Source of the DNA: Sulfurospirillum sp. UBA6810
GTDB lineage: Bacteria > Campylobacterota > Campylobacteria > Campylobacterales > Sulfurospirillaceae
Direction: 5' to 3'
Length of the DNA stretch: 10,719 nt
Assembly: GCA_002469305.1 (NCBI GenBank)
Contig: DKEY01000167.1
Coordinates: 1-10,719 of the forward strand
The position numbers were made by a program, and so were the translations under genes. The notes beneath the pieces were generated by a model that worked only from the letters and a program-made list of their open reading frames with translations, had not been told where the DNA came from and did no database searches. Positions 1 to 5,520 of the stretch are shown piece by piece; within the stretch, counting starts at the first letter, position 1, and the number at the start of each line of letters is the position of its first letter.

Positions 1-2
1 TT

Positions 3-119
3 TTCATTCTTAAAAACCTTCGTTTGGGAGAAGAAATTCTTATAAAAAAAATTGAATATAAATCTTTTTATTTACAAGTGAAATATTTTGAGAGTTGGAG
101 AGATAAAATTATCTTATGA
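3..119 (+). CDS. C-terminal end of an unidentified protein (partial, runs in from the left edge)
   Basis: An open frame enters from the left edge and stops at TGA 117-119, giving 38 residues that end in ESWRDKIIL. The mix of Leu/Ile, Lys/Glu and aromatic residues looks like a folded protein end. The other two plus frames, and the minus frames I read, carry stops in this stretch. I do not recognise the family. A run of 38 open codons in AT-rich DNA is only weak evidence, so this could be a chance frame. If real, it converges on the 59-codon remnant at 350-171, and I see no clear terminator between them. Confidence 0.35.
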   Translation, partial: FILKNLRLGEEILIKKIEYKSFYLQVKYFESWRDKIIL

Positions 120-170
120 ATAGCTTAAACTAATTTTAAATATTGTTAGCAAAAAAATCCTTTTGTAGGT

Positions 171-350
171 CTATACCCCTAAATCATTTGCAAAAACCAA
201 GTTATTGTTTTTATCCAAAACTAAAACCATCTCATCTTGAGAAAACTTACCAAGCTCTTGATACATAAACTTTTCTGCTTTTAGCACTTCAATTTCTTGA
301 AGTAGCTTATCCATATCCTCTTGTTTTATACTGTTTTTTCTAAAAAACAT
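171..350 (-). pseudogene. Truncated chemoreceptor/PAS-like N-terminal remnant, 59 codons
   Basis: Read on the minus strand, ATG 350-348 opens a 59-codon frame ending at TAG 173-171. AAGG lies 6 nt upstream of the ATG. The protein begins MFFRKNS, continues as a Glu/Lys/Leu-rich helical stretch (about residues 9-33), then reads FSQDEMVLVLDKNNNLVFAN, which looks like the first strands of a PAS domain. A short MFF start, a coiled stretch and then a PAS opening is a layout I associate with cytoplasmic methyl-accepting proteins and sensor kinases of Campylobacterota. It stops only about 18 residues into the PAS-like part, so it looks truncated. The break follows a GGGG run (175-178 region). One extra G would continue the frame for about a dozen residues (IDLQKDFFANNI) before another stop, so no full gene is restored. 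It could instead be a genuine small protein. Confidence 0.5.
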
Positions 351-401
351 TTTTTGCCTTTTTTAGCTTTTTAAATATCACTAAATTGTAACGATAAATT
401 A

Positions 402-407
402 ATTATA
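402..407 (-). promoter_or_regulatory. Possible -10 box for the 59-codon remnant
   Basis: The minus strand reads TATAAT from 407 to 402, about 50 nt before the ATG at 350, in a very AT-rich stretch. Campylobacterota sigma-70 promoters depend mainly on the -10 box with T-rich DNA upstream, which fits. In DNA this AT-rich a TATAAT can arise by chance. I saw nothing else assignable between 351 and 528. Confidence 0.3.
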
Positions 408-528
408 AACTCTTTATTGAATAATAATTTTATAACATTTTAATTACATTCATGGCTTTTTGTGTAAAAAAGTTGCTTAAAAAAACGTCAATTTGAAATT
501 TTTTTCTTTAAAGCTTTACATGTAGATT

Positions 529-557
529 TACAGTATCCTCTTAACGAAGATACTGTA
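529..557 (-). terminator. 9-bp inverted repeat just downstream of hypA (possible terminator)
   Basis: TACAGTATC (529-537) and GATACTGTA (549-557) form a perfect 9-bp stem around an 11-nt loop, starting 7 nt after the hypA stop. The position suits the end of the hyp transcript. The minus-strand sequence after the stem is not a U run, so this is not a canonical intrinsic terminator. It could instead be an RNA 3'-end stabilising hairpin or a protein-binding palindrome. Confidence 0.4.
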
Positions 558-564
558 TAAAGTT

Positions 565-903
565 TTATTCCATCTCTAAACGCATAAGATACATATCTTC
601 ACCATCAATAACTTCAAGTTCCCCCTCACATGTAGGGCAGATGAAAACATTTTGTTCCATAGTACTTTCAACGTTACAAGTGTTGCATCGTACAACCAAA
701 TCTTGTAGATGCATTACAAATTCTGCTCCATCACACACAGTTTTTTCTTTAAAAGTGTTAAACGCAGTAGATAAAAGATGAGGCTCAACTCCACTGAGCT
801 TGCCTATCTTTACTTCTACTTTTGTTATCTTTGTAGCATCGTTTGCTTTTGCATTTTTCTCACACATATCTAAAAGTGAATTGACTATCGAAAACTCATG
901 CAT
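565..903 (-). CDS. hypA: Hydrogenase/urease nickel chaperone HypA, 112 aa
   Basis: HypA carries nickel to the hydrogenase large-subunit precursor together with HypB. The ATG at 903-901 is chosen over the TTG two codons earlier because it gives MHEFS, with the N-terminal Met and His2 that bind nickel in the family. AAGGA lies 7 nt upstream of this ATG. The zinc ribbon is complete: Cys73-x2-Cys76 (CNTC) and Cys89-x2-Cys92 (CPTC). The length matches the usual 110-120 residues. The start codon shares one base with the hypE stop (TAATG), so translation is probably coupled. It is the last gene of the hypBCDEA block. Confidence 0.96.
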   Translation of the reverse strand: MHEFSIVNSLLDMCEKNAKANDATKITKVEVKIGKLSGVEPHLLSTAFNTFKEKTVCDGAEFVMHLQDLVVRCNTCNVESTMEQNVFICPTCEGELEVIDGEDMYLMRLEME

Positions 904-1907
904 TAGCAAATCCTTGGGAGTAACTCACCCTTAGGTGGCTCTAAAAATCGACTACTTCCCCAAGGAGTGTTGAGGATAACTCTGTTTTCGTACTTGTCGT
1001 TTACTTTACCGATAAAAGAAGCTTTTTTTGTCTCCTCAAAAGTATGTAAAATTTTAAGTACTTTTTCCTCTTCACCCTCTTGCACACAAAGTACCATCGT
1101 ACCTTCATTTGCAAACTCATACGGTTCAAAGCCTAGCATTTCGCAGATTCCTTTTACTTCTGGGGCAACTGGGATTTTATCTTCATCAACTTCTATACAT
1201 ACCTTTGATGTTTCAGCCCACTCGTTCAGCACTGCACTCAGCCCTCCACGAGTTGCGTCACGGTATGCTACGACTTTCACACCAGCATTTATAAGTGCTT
1301 CCACAGGTTTCCACAGACTTGCACAGTCTGTTTTAAGCTGGGTATCTAGTTCTATATCTTCACGTCTTGCTAAGATACAAGCGCCATGATTGCCTACTTC
1401 ATTGGAAACGATGATAGAGTGATTTGGTTTGAGATTATGCGCAGAAATGCCCTCAACCATAATCTCACCGATGCCAGATGTGTTGATAAAAAGTCCATCA
1501 ACACCACCTTTTGGAACTACTTTTGTATCTCCAGCGACTATTTTTACGCCACTTTTTGCCATCTCATCACGCATGGTTATAACGATAGTTTCAAGCTCAT
1601 CAAAACTAAAGCCCTCTTCTATCATAAATGAACAAGTAAGATACATAGGCTTTGCACCCATCATCACAAGATCATTGACTGTCCCAGCGATGGCGAGTTT
1701 TCCTATATTGCCACCATTGAAAAACAGTGGGCTTACAGTAAAAGAGTCTGTTGTAAAAACGATTCTATTTGTGTTCATAGTGAGTGCGGCTGCATCTTCC
1801 ATTTTGAGAAGTATTTCATTTTCAAAATATTTAAAAAACAAACCTTTGATGAGTGACTGAGTCTCTTCTCCACCACCACCATGCGAAAGTAATATCTTTT
1901 TGCTCAT
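903..1907 (-). CDS. hypE: Hydrogenase maturation factor HypE (carbamoyl dehydratase), 334 aa
   Basis: HypE receives a carbamoyl group from HypF on its C-terminal cysteine and dehydrates it with ATP to the thiocyanate that becomes the iron-bound cyanide. The protein ends in PRIC, the conserved C-terminal Cys (334) that carries this group. It has the PurM/AIR-synthase-like layout: HGGGGE (9-14) near the N-terminus, FTTDSF (51-56), then GTVNDL (75-80) of the ATP-binding half. Length is typical (330-350). Its ATG overlaps the hypD stop by one base (TAATG), and AAGG lies upstream. No truncation or missing key residue is visible. Confidence 0.97.
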   Translation of the reverse strand: MSKKILLSHGGGGEETQSLIKGLFFKYFENEILLKMEDAAALTMNTNRIVFTTDSFTVSPLFFNGGNIGKLAIAGTVNDLVMMGAKPMYLTCSFMIEEGFSFDELETIVITMRDEMAKSGVKIVAGDTKVVPKGGVDGLFINTSGIGEIMVEGISAHNLKPNHSIIVSNEVGNHGACILARREDIELDTQLKTDCASLWKPVEALINAGVKVVAYRDATRGGLSAVLNEWAETSKVCIEVDEDKIPVAPEVKGICEMLGFEPYEFANEGTMVLCVQEGEEEKVLKILHTFEETKKASFIGKVNDKYENRVILNTPWGSSRFLEPPKGELLPRIC

Positions 1908-3031
1908 TATGCGCCTTTTTTAACTAATTTGCCGTATTTGAAGTAAGCAGAACATGCACCTTCACTCGAAACCATACAAGATCCCATAGGATTGCTTGGG
2001 TTACAAGCTTTACCAAATACTTTACAATCATATGGCTTTGCTAAACCCTTGAGGATGCTCCCACAGATACACATCTTATGGTCATCTAACTCCTGAGTTG
2101 GCAAAATATCTTTAAAAACAACTTCAGCGTCCATATACGCATACTCATCTTTGAGCTTTAACGCACTCTTTGGGATATCTCCAATGCCACGCCATCTAAA
2201 ATGCTCTCTTTGTTGCATGTATTTTTTGATAAGCTCTTGTGCTTTGACATTACCCTCACGACTAACTGCACGAGAGTATTGGTTATCTACAAACCTCTTT
2301 TCTCCAGCATTAAACTGTCTTACGATGCGCAGTATTGACTCCATCACATCTGTTGGCTCAAACCCTGCTACAGCGATAGGAGTGCCATACTTTTGTACGA
2401 TTGGTTCATAGATCTTATAACCTGTGATAACGCTTACATGTGAAGGTCCCAAAAAGGCATCTATCTTCGCATCTCCTCCACTCATGATAGCATCCACAGG
2501 CTCTGGAACTGTTACATGATTGATGTGAAAATATACATTTTTGATGTTTTCTCTTACTACTATATCCATCAAAGCTGCACTCATAGGAGTCGTTGTTTCA
2601 AAACCTATGGCAAAGAAAACAACATTTTTCTCAGGATTTTCCTTTGCTATTTTTATAACATCAAGAGGTGAGTATAAAGAGCGGATATCTTTTCCCTCGG
2701 CACGAAGTTTTTGTAAAGATGTTTTACTTCCTGGGACTCTTATCATGTCACCAAGTGTTGCTAAAATAGTATTTGGCATACTTGCAAGTGCTATGGCGTG
2801 GTCTATCCTCTCTTTTGGCATGATACAAACAGGGCAACCAGGACCATGTACAAACTCTATCAAATCAGGCAGTATCTGAGGTAAACCAAACTTCATGATA
2901 GTATGCGTGTGACCACCACACACTTCCATGATATTGATTTTTCTTGTGCACTCTTTTTTGATGAGATTGGCTAGGGCTTTGATGTGTTCTGGATTTCGAA
3001 ATCCCTCTATCAAATCAACATCAGGTTGCAT
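1907..3031 (-). CDS. hypD: Hydrogenase maturation factor HypD (Fe-S scaffold for Fe(CN)2CO), 374 aa
   Basis: HypD with HypC forms the scaffold on which the Fe(CN)2CO unit is assembled. Family signatures are present: Cys38 followed by GGHTH (39-43), GPGCPVC with Cys66 and Cys69, and GFETTTP (143-149). The C-terminal cysteine cluster expected for the [4Fe-4S] site is present: Cys321, 323, 336, 343, 352 and 360. Length is normal for the family (about 370-380). The start overlaps the end of hypC by 11 nt, which suggests coupled translation of the two partner proteins. Confidence 0.97.
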   Translation of the reverse strand: MQPDVDLIEGFRNPEHIKALANLIKKECTRKINIMEVCGGHTHTIMKFGLPQILPDLIEFVHGPGCPVCIMPKERIDHAIALASMPNTILATLGDMIRVPGSKTSLQKLRAEGKDIRSLYSPLDVIKIAKENPEKNVVFFAIGFETTTPMSAALMDIVVRENIKNVYFHINHVTVPEPVDAIMSGGDAKIDAFLGPSHVSVITGYKIYEPIVQKYGTPIAVAGFEPTDVMESILRIVRQFNAGEKRFVDNQYSRAVSREGNVKAQELIKKYMQQREHFRWRGIGDIPKSALKLKDEYAYMDAEVVFKDILPTQELDDHKMCICGSILKGLAKPYDCKVFGKACNPSNPMGSCMVSSEGACSAYFKYGKLVKKGA

Positions 3032-3293
3032 AGTTCATATCTCCCTCTGCATCATCTATCTCACCACTTCGCATCTGCTGGGCTATCTCATCATATATCC
3101 GCAGACTCTCTGCTGCTTCTTCTGCACTTATCTTATTCATAGCAAATCCTACATGTATAAGTACATAGTCTCCTACATTTACCTCTTCAGGTATCAAATC
3201 AAGTGTTACTTGACGTCTTACACCGAGTGTATCTACTGTTGCATAGTTGTTTTCATCTATTTCTACGACTTTTGATGGTATTGAAAGACACAT
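3021..3293 (-). CDS. hypC: Hydrogenase assembly chaperone HypC, 90 aa
   Basis: HypC is the small OB-fold chaperone that shuttles the Fe(CN)2CO unit from HypD to the large-subunit precursor. The sequence begins MCLSIP, so the essential Cys2 is present after Met removal. The central VGDYVLIHVGFAMNKI segment is typical of HypC/HupF. AAGGA sits 6 nt before the ATG. The C-terminal tail is a little long and acidic compared with 75-80 aa homologues. It is followed by hypD with an 11-nt overlap. It is separated from hypB by 87 nt that carry hairpins. Confidence 0.96.
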   Translation of the reverse strand: MCLSIPSKVVEIDENNYATVDTLGVRRQVTLDLIPEEVNVGDYVLIHVGFAMNKISAEEAAESLRIYDEIAQQMRSGEIDDAEGDMNYAT

Positions 3294-3320
3294 GAGTTAT
3301 CCTTATTATTTTATTTCTTC

Positions 3321-3347
3321 TTTTTTAGCAGCTAAGCTACTAAAAAA
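3321..3347. repeat. 8-bp inverted repeat upstream of hypC
   Basis: TTTTTTAG (3321-3328) and CTAAAAAA (3340-3347) are perfect inverted copies around an 11-nt loop that itself contains two AGCT tetramers. On the minus-strand transcript the repeat starts with the T run that ends the hypB-hypC hairpin, so the two structures share bases. It lies about 30 nt before the hypC start and could affect RNA processing. Confidence 0.45.
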
Positions 3348-3380
3348 TTCATCTCACTGAAGCTTCAGCTTTGCTGAGAT
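3342..3380 (-). terminator. Terminator/attenuator-like hairpin between hypB and hypC
   Basis: Immediately after the hypB stop the minus strand forms ATCTCA (3380-3375) / TGAGAT (3356-3351). Inside it a second helix AAGC/GCTT closes a UGAA loop, and the centre is a 12-bp palindrome CTGAAGCTTCAG (3368-3357). The stem is followed by GAA and six T residues (3347-3342), as in an intrinsic terminator. Since hypCDEA must be expressed, partial read-through is more likely than full termination. The T run can also pair with an A run further on (CTAAAAAA, 3328-3321 on the minus strand). Confidence 0.5.
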
Positions 3381-4205
3381 TTATCTTAGTGATTTTTTCA
3401 TCTTAAGGTAGTTAACCCACTGCTCAATTCCCTTGCCGCTCTTAGAGTCTATCTCTATAACATCAACTTTTGGATTAAGTTTTCTCGTCTCTTTGACAGC
3501 TTTTTCTATACTAAAATCAAAATGAGGCAATAAATCACACTTTGTTATAAGTAAGACATCAGCTGTTCTAAACATAACAGGATATTTTGCAGGTTTATCA
3601 TCACCCTCAGGAACTGAGAGTAAAACTACATTAAAATGTGTTCCAACATCATACGAAGCAGGACATACTAAGTTGCCAACATTTTCTATAAAGACTACAT
3701 CAAGCCCCTCTATCGGTAGATGATGCAATCCATCATGCACCATATGTGCATCAAGATGACACGCTTGACCTGTTGATATCTGGTGTGCTGGAGCGCCTTT
3801 TGCTTTTATGCGATCAGCGTCTTGATTTGTCTCTAAATCGCCCTCGATAACACCTAGTTTGATGCCTCCATGCTCGATAGTCGCTTCAAGTAGTGTTGTT
3901 TTTCCTGAACCTGGGCTACTCATGAGATTGACTGCTAGTACTCCATGAGATTCAAAGTGTTCTCTATTGTGAGCAGCTTGTGTGTCATTGACATCAAGTA
4001 TCTTTGTGATAACTTCTATCGTCTTTGGGTCATTTAACTGAGGGTTTGGATGCTGCTCATGGCTATGTTCGTGTGCATGAGGATGTTCATGTGAATCTCC
4101 TGTATGGTCGTGCGAGTGTGAGTGAGTTGAGCCATCACTGTGAGTATGCTCATGAGTGTGTCCGTGGGTATGAGGTCTTATCGTGCATCCGCAATCTTTA
4201 CACAT
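3381..4205 (-). CDS. hypB: Hydrogenase nickel-incorporation GTPase HypB, 274 aa, His-rich N-terminus
   Basis: HypB is the SIMIBI-class GTPase that, with HypA, inserts nickel into the large subunit. The N-terminus holds MCKDCGC with Cys2, Cys5 and Cys7, the high-affinity nickel motif. Residues 12-52 then contain 17 histidines, a nickel-storage stretch as in His-rich HypB proteins. The P-loop is SSPGSGKTT (96-104). Cys149-His150 in GQACH and Cys181 in GNLVCP are the G-domain metal-site residues. TKCD serves as the G4 motif. The ATG is preceded by AGGAG at 8 nt. It heads the hypBCDEA block and has its own likely promoter, divergent from the transposase-like gene. Confidence 0.97.
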   Translation of the reverse strand: MCKDCGCTIRPHTHGHTHEHTHSDGSTHSHSHDHTGDSHEHPHAHEHSHEQHPNPQLNDPKTIEVITKILDVNDTQAAHNREHFESHGVLAVNLMSSPGSGKTTLLEATIEHGGIKLGVIEGDLETNQDADRIKAKGAPAHQISTGQACHLDAHMVHDGLHHLPIEGLDVVFIENVGNLVCPASYDVGTHFNVVLLSVPEGDDKPAKYPVMFRTADVLLITKCDLLPHFDFSIEKAVKETRKLNPKVDVIEIDSKSGKGIEQWVNYLKMKKSLR

Positions 4206-4237
4206 TGTCTATTCTCCTAATTTGTTAATTTTGATAC

Positions 4238-4243
4238 ATTATA
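4238..4243 (-). promoter_or_regulatory. Likely -10 box of the hypB promoter
   Basis: TATAAT is read on the minus strand from 4243 to 4238, about 33 nt before the hypB ATG. T-rich DNA lies upstream, as is usual for Campylobacterota sigma-70 promoters. It is flanked by the imperfect dyad ATAC-N7-GTAT (4234-4248), which could be an operator. The same 103-nt gap must also hold the promoter of the plus-strand gene starting at 4309. A 12-bp palindrome AAAAAGCTTTTT (4269-4280) lies there too. Confidence 0.5.
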
Positions 4244-4308
4244 GGTATTTAGCTTAAAGAAGGGATAAAAAAAGCTTTTTCTTAGTTACTTTTAGGAAAA
4301 ATACTCTT

Positions 4309-5001
4309 ATGAATACACTCAAATTTAACAAATGCATATTTTGTGGAGAAAAGCATCTGTATATCGTATCTTCTACACAATACAAATGCTCTACATGTAA
4401 GAAAAAATTTAGTACAAAAAAACTACAAAAAGATTTTGATATCTTAGTATGCTTTTGTGAAAATATGAGTGCCAAAGAAACTTCAAAAACCTTACATGTA
4501 AGCTATAAAAGTGTTAAAGAAAGATATGAGTTTTTGCGTCAAATTATAGTTGTGTATCTGGAAGAAGTATATCAATCAAGAAACATAGAGTTTAGCGAGT
4601 ATGATGAGTACTACTATCTTCCTAAAAACAAACGTGGAAAAGTCAAGTATCTTTTTGATGCGATAGGGATTTTGGGTATGGTTTATGCACAGAGTATCTA
4701 TACACTTATGTTACCAGAACAATTTACCCACCTTAAAGAGTACCAAGAAGAGAGTGATGTCAATCATGCTTATCTCAAAGAGTATGCTCGCTTTCTCAAT
4801 CGATATAAAATTGTTCACTATAAAAAATTTGATAATTTACTAATCAGCTTTTGGGTTTATATAGAGCAAGAGATGGGAAGATTTAAGGGTGTTTCAAAAG
4901 AAAACTTCATCTACTACTTAAAAGAGTGCGAGTTTAAATTTAACCACAAGAATGAAGACATAAAAAATATATTATGGAAGTTATGGTTAAAAAGAGTATA
5001 A
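4309..5001 (+). CDS. IS1016/IS1595-type transposase-like protein, catalytic site degenerate, 230 aa
   Basis: The protein resembles small IS1016/IS1595-type transposases. It has an N-terminal zinc ribbon (Cys9-x2-Cys12, Cys27-x2-Cys30) and a helix-turn-helix-like stretch (about 45-78: SAKETSKTLHVSYKSVKERY). A YDEYYYL segment (98-104) sits where active members have DExY. The C-terminal block GRFKGVSKENFIYYLKECEF (190-209) is close to the family's RKF.GI....YLKECEWRFN. The usual INGIExFWxxxK motif reads DNLLISFWVYIE (175-186), so the catalytic Glu is Ile179 and the following Lys is lost. Asp150 may be the second acid. The frame is intact, and I see no terminal inverted repeats. It is the only gene facing plus inside the hydrogenase cluster. 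AGGA lies 11 nt before the ATG. A zinc-ribbon/HTH DNA-binding role is inference; an immobile relic is the alternative. Confidence 0.7.
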   Translation: MNTLKFNKCIFCGEKHLYIVSSTQYKCSTCKKKFSTKKLQKDFDILVCFCENMSAKETSKTLHVSYKSVKERYEFLRQIIVVYLEEVYQSRNIEFSEYDEYYYLPKNKRGKVKYLFDAIGILGMVYAQSIYTLMLPEQFTHLKEYQEESDVNHAYLKEYARFLNRYKIVHYKKFDNLLISFWVYIEQEMGRFKGVSKENFIYYLKECEFKFNHKNEDIKNILWKLWLKRV

Positions 5002-5020
5002 CTCCCAAATTGGGAGTTAT
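4998..5020. terminator. Bidirectional terminator between the transposase-like gene and nikR
   Basis: ATAACTCCCAA (4998-5008) and TTGGGAGTTAT (5010-5020) form an 11-bp inverted repeat around one base. In RNA the loop opens to a few A/U bases above a GC core. It contains the TAA stop of the plus-strand gene and lies 3 nt beyond the nikR stop. On the minus strand it is followed by TACTCTTTTT, a fair U tract. On the plus strand the U tract is weaker. It therefore suits nikR termination best and could serve both genes. Confidence 0.75.
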
Positions 5021-5023
5021 ATC

Positions 5024-5440
5024 TTATGAAGTAGGTACAGCTGCTTCTACAAGCTTAGAAAATTTTACACCTTTGAGTCCACCGATTTTTTGTGCAAAAT
5101 CTTTTATTTGAGAAACTTTACCTTGTATCATGATAGTTTCAAGACAATTTTCGTGGTCAACATGTACATGAGTATTACACATAATTTTTATGTCTGCATC
5201 ATGTTGTATGACCAATATTTTTTCTACTAAATCATTTTGATGATGAGTGTAAATCATAGTCAATACTCCGATAACCTCTTGGTCATCATCTTGCCAACTA
5301 TCTTTTACTATTTTCTCTCTAATCAAGTCTCTAGTAAACTCACTTCTCGAAGCATAACCTTGCTCATTTACCTTTTTATCAAGCTCTGCTAAAAGCTTTT
5401 CTGGTAAAGAGACACTAAATCTGATGACATTATTATCCAT
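5024..5440 (-). CDS. nikR: Nickel-responsive transcriptional regulator NikR, 138 aa
   Basis: NikR is a ribbon-helix-helix repressor/activator that binds DNA when loaded with nickel. The N-terminal RHH domain is clear (IRFSVSLPEKLLAELDK, then YASRSEFTRDLIRE). The C-terminal ACT-like domain keeps the square-planar nickel ligands: HVHVDHENC supplies His-x-His-x5-Cys (91, 93 and 99 from the chosen start), and the upstream His is in VIQHDAD (80). The ATG at 5440 is preferred over the GTG one codon earlier because AAGGA then sits 6 nt upstream. Length is typical (about 135-150). It lies between hypF and the second hyp block, so hydrogenase and nickel uptake genes are plausible targets. That is inferred from position. 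Confidence 0.95.
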   Translation of the reverse strand: MDNNVIRFSVSLPEKLLAELDKKVNEQGYASRSEFTRDLIREKIVKDSWQDDDQEVIGVLTMIYTHHQNDLVEKILVIQHDADIKIMCNTHVHVDHENCLETIMIQGKVSQIKDFAQKIGGLKGVKFSKLVEAAVPTS

Positions 5441-5454
5441 CACGTATCCTTTCT

Positions 5455-5493
5455 CACTTATTCCACATCCTAAGTGTAATATTATATCACTTA
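5455..5493. promoter_or_regulatory. Putative operator at nikR: alternating CACTTA/TAAGTG half-sites
   Basis: Three copies of the same hexamer alternate in orientation in front of nikR: CACTTA 5455-5460, TAAGTG 5471-5476 and CACTTA 5488-5493. The last two make a dyad with an 11-nt spacer centred on the nikR -10 box, which would block polymerase if bound. H. pylori NikR sites also have 7-bp arms about an 11-nt spacer, but with different arms, so the match is in geometry only. Autoregulation by NikR is an inference. Confidence 0.4.
5481..5486 (-). promoter_or_regulatory. Likely -10 box of the nikR promoter
   Basis: TATAAT is read on the minus strand from 5486 to 5481, about 40 nt before the chosen nikR start. 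It lies inside the TAAGTG-N11-CACTTA dyad and just downstream of the hypF stop and inverted repeat. This suggests nikR can be transcribed separately from the hyaB-hypF operon. Confidence 0.5.
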
Positions 5494-5520
5494 ATAGTAA
5501 ATTAGATTGTTTACTATTAA
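5491..5520. terminator. 11-bp inverted repeat overlapping the hypF stop
   Basis: TTAATAGTAAA (5491-5501) and TTTACTATTAA (5510-5520) are perfect inverted copies with an 8-nt loop. The hypF TAA lies in the arm at 5519-5517. The stem is AT-rich, and the sequence after it on the minus strand is GTGATATAATATT with no U run, so termination would be inefficient. It abuts the nikR -10 region and could also be part of a regulatory site. Confidence 0.4.

Noticed and set aside
627..639. A 13-bp string CACATGTAGGGCA that recurs at 7181-7193, as a possible repeat element.
   Set aside because: Both copies encode the zinc-ligand residues Cys-Pro-Thr-Cys, in HypA and HypF respectively. Shared protein motif and codon choice explain it.
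903..909. A TTG two codons before the hypA ATG as an earlier start.
   Set aside because: It would move the nickel-binding His away from position 2. The ATG at 903 gives MHEF and fits the upstream AAGGA.
967..1860. Several open frames of 60-143 codons on the plus strand opposite hypE, and similar ones opposite hypD, hypF and the HydE-type gene.
   Set aside because: They lie antisense to genes with clear family motifs, have Ser/Phe-rich low-complexity translations and no recognisable domains. They are shadows of the minus-strand genes.
4254..4475. A 73-codon minus-strand frame overlapping the start of the transposase-like gene.
   Set aside because: It is Phe/Leu/Lys-rich with no motif, overlaps the Cys-x2-Cys zinc ribbon coding sequence on the other strand, and would run across the hypB promoter region.
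4250..5020. A complete insertion sequence around the transposase-like gene.
   Set aside because: No matching terminal inverted repeats or flanking target duplication could be found. The palindrome at 4998-5020 has both arms on one side and behaves as a terminator.
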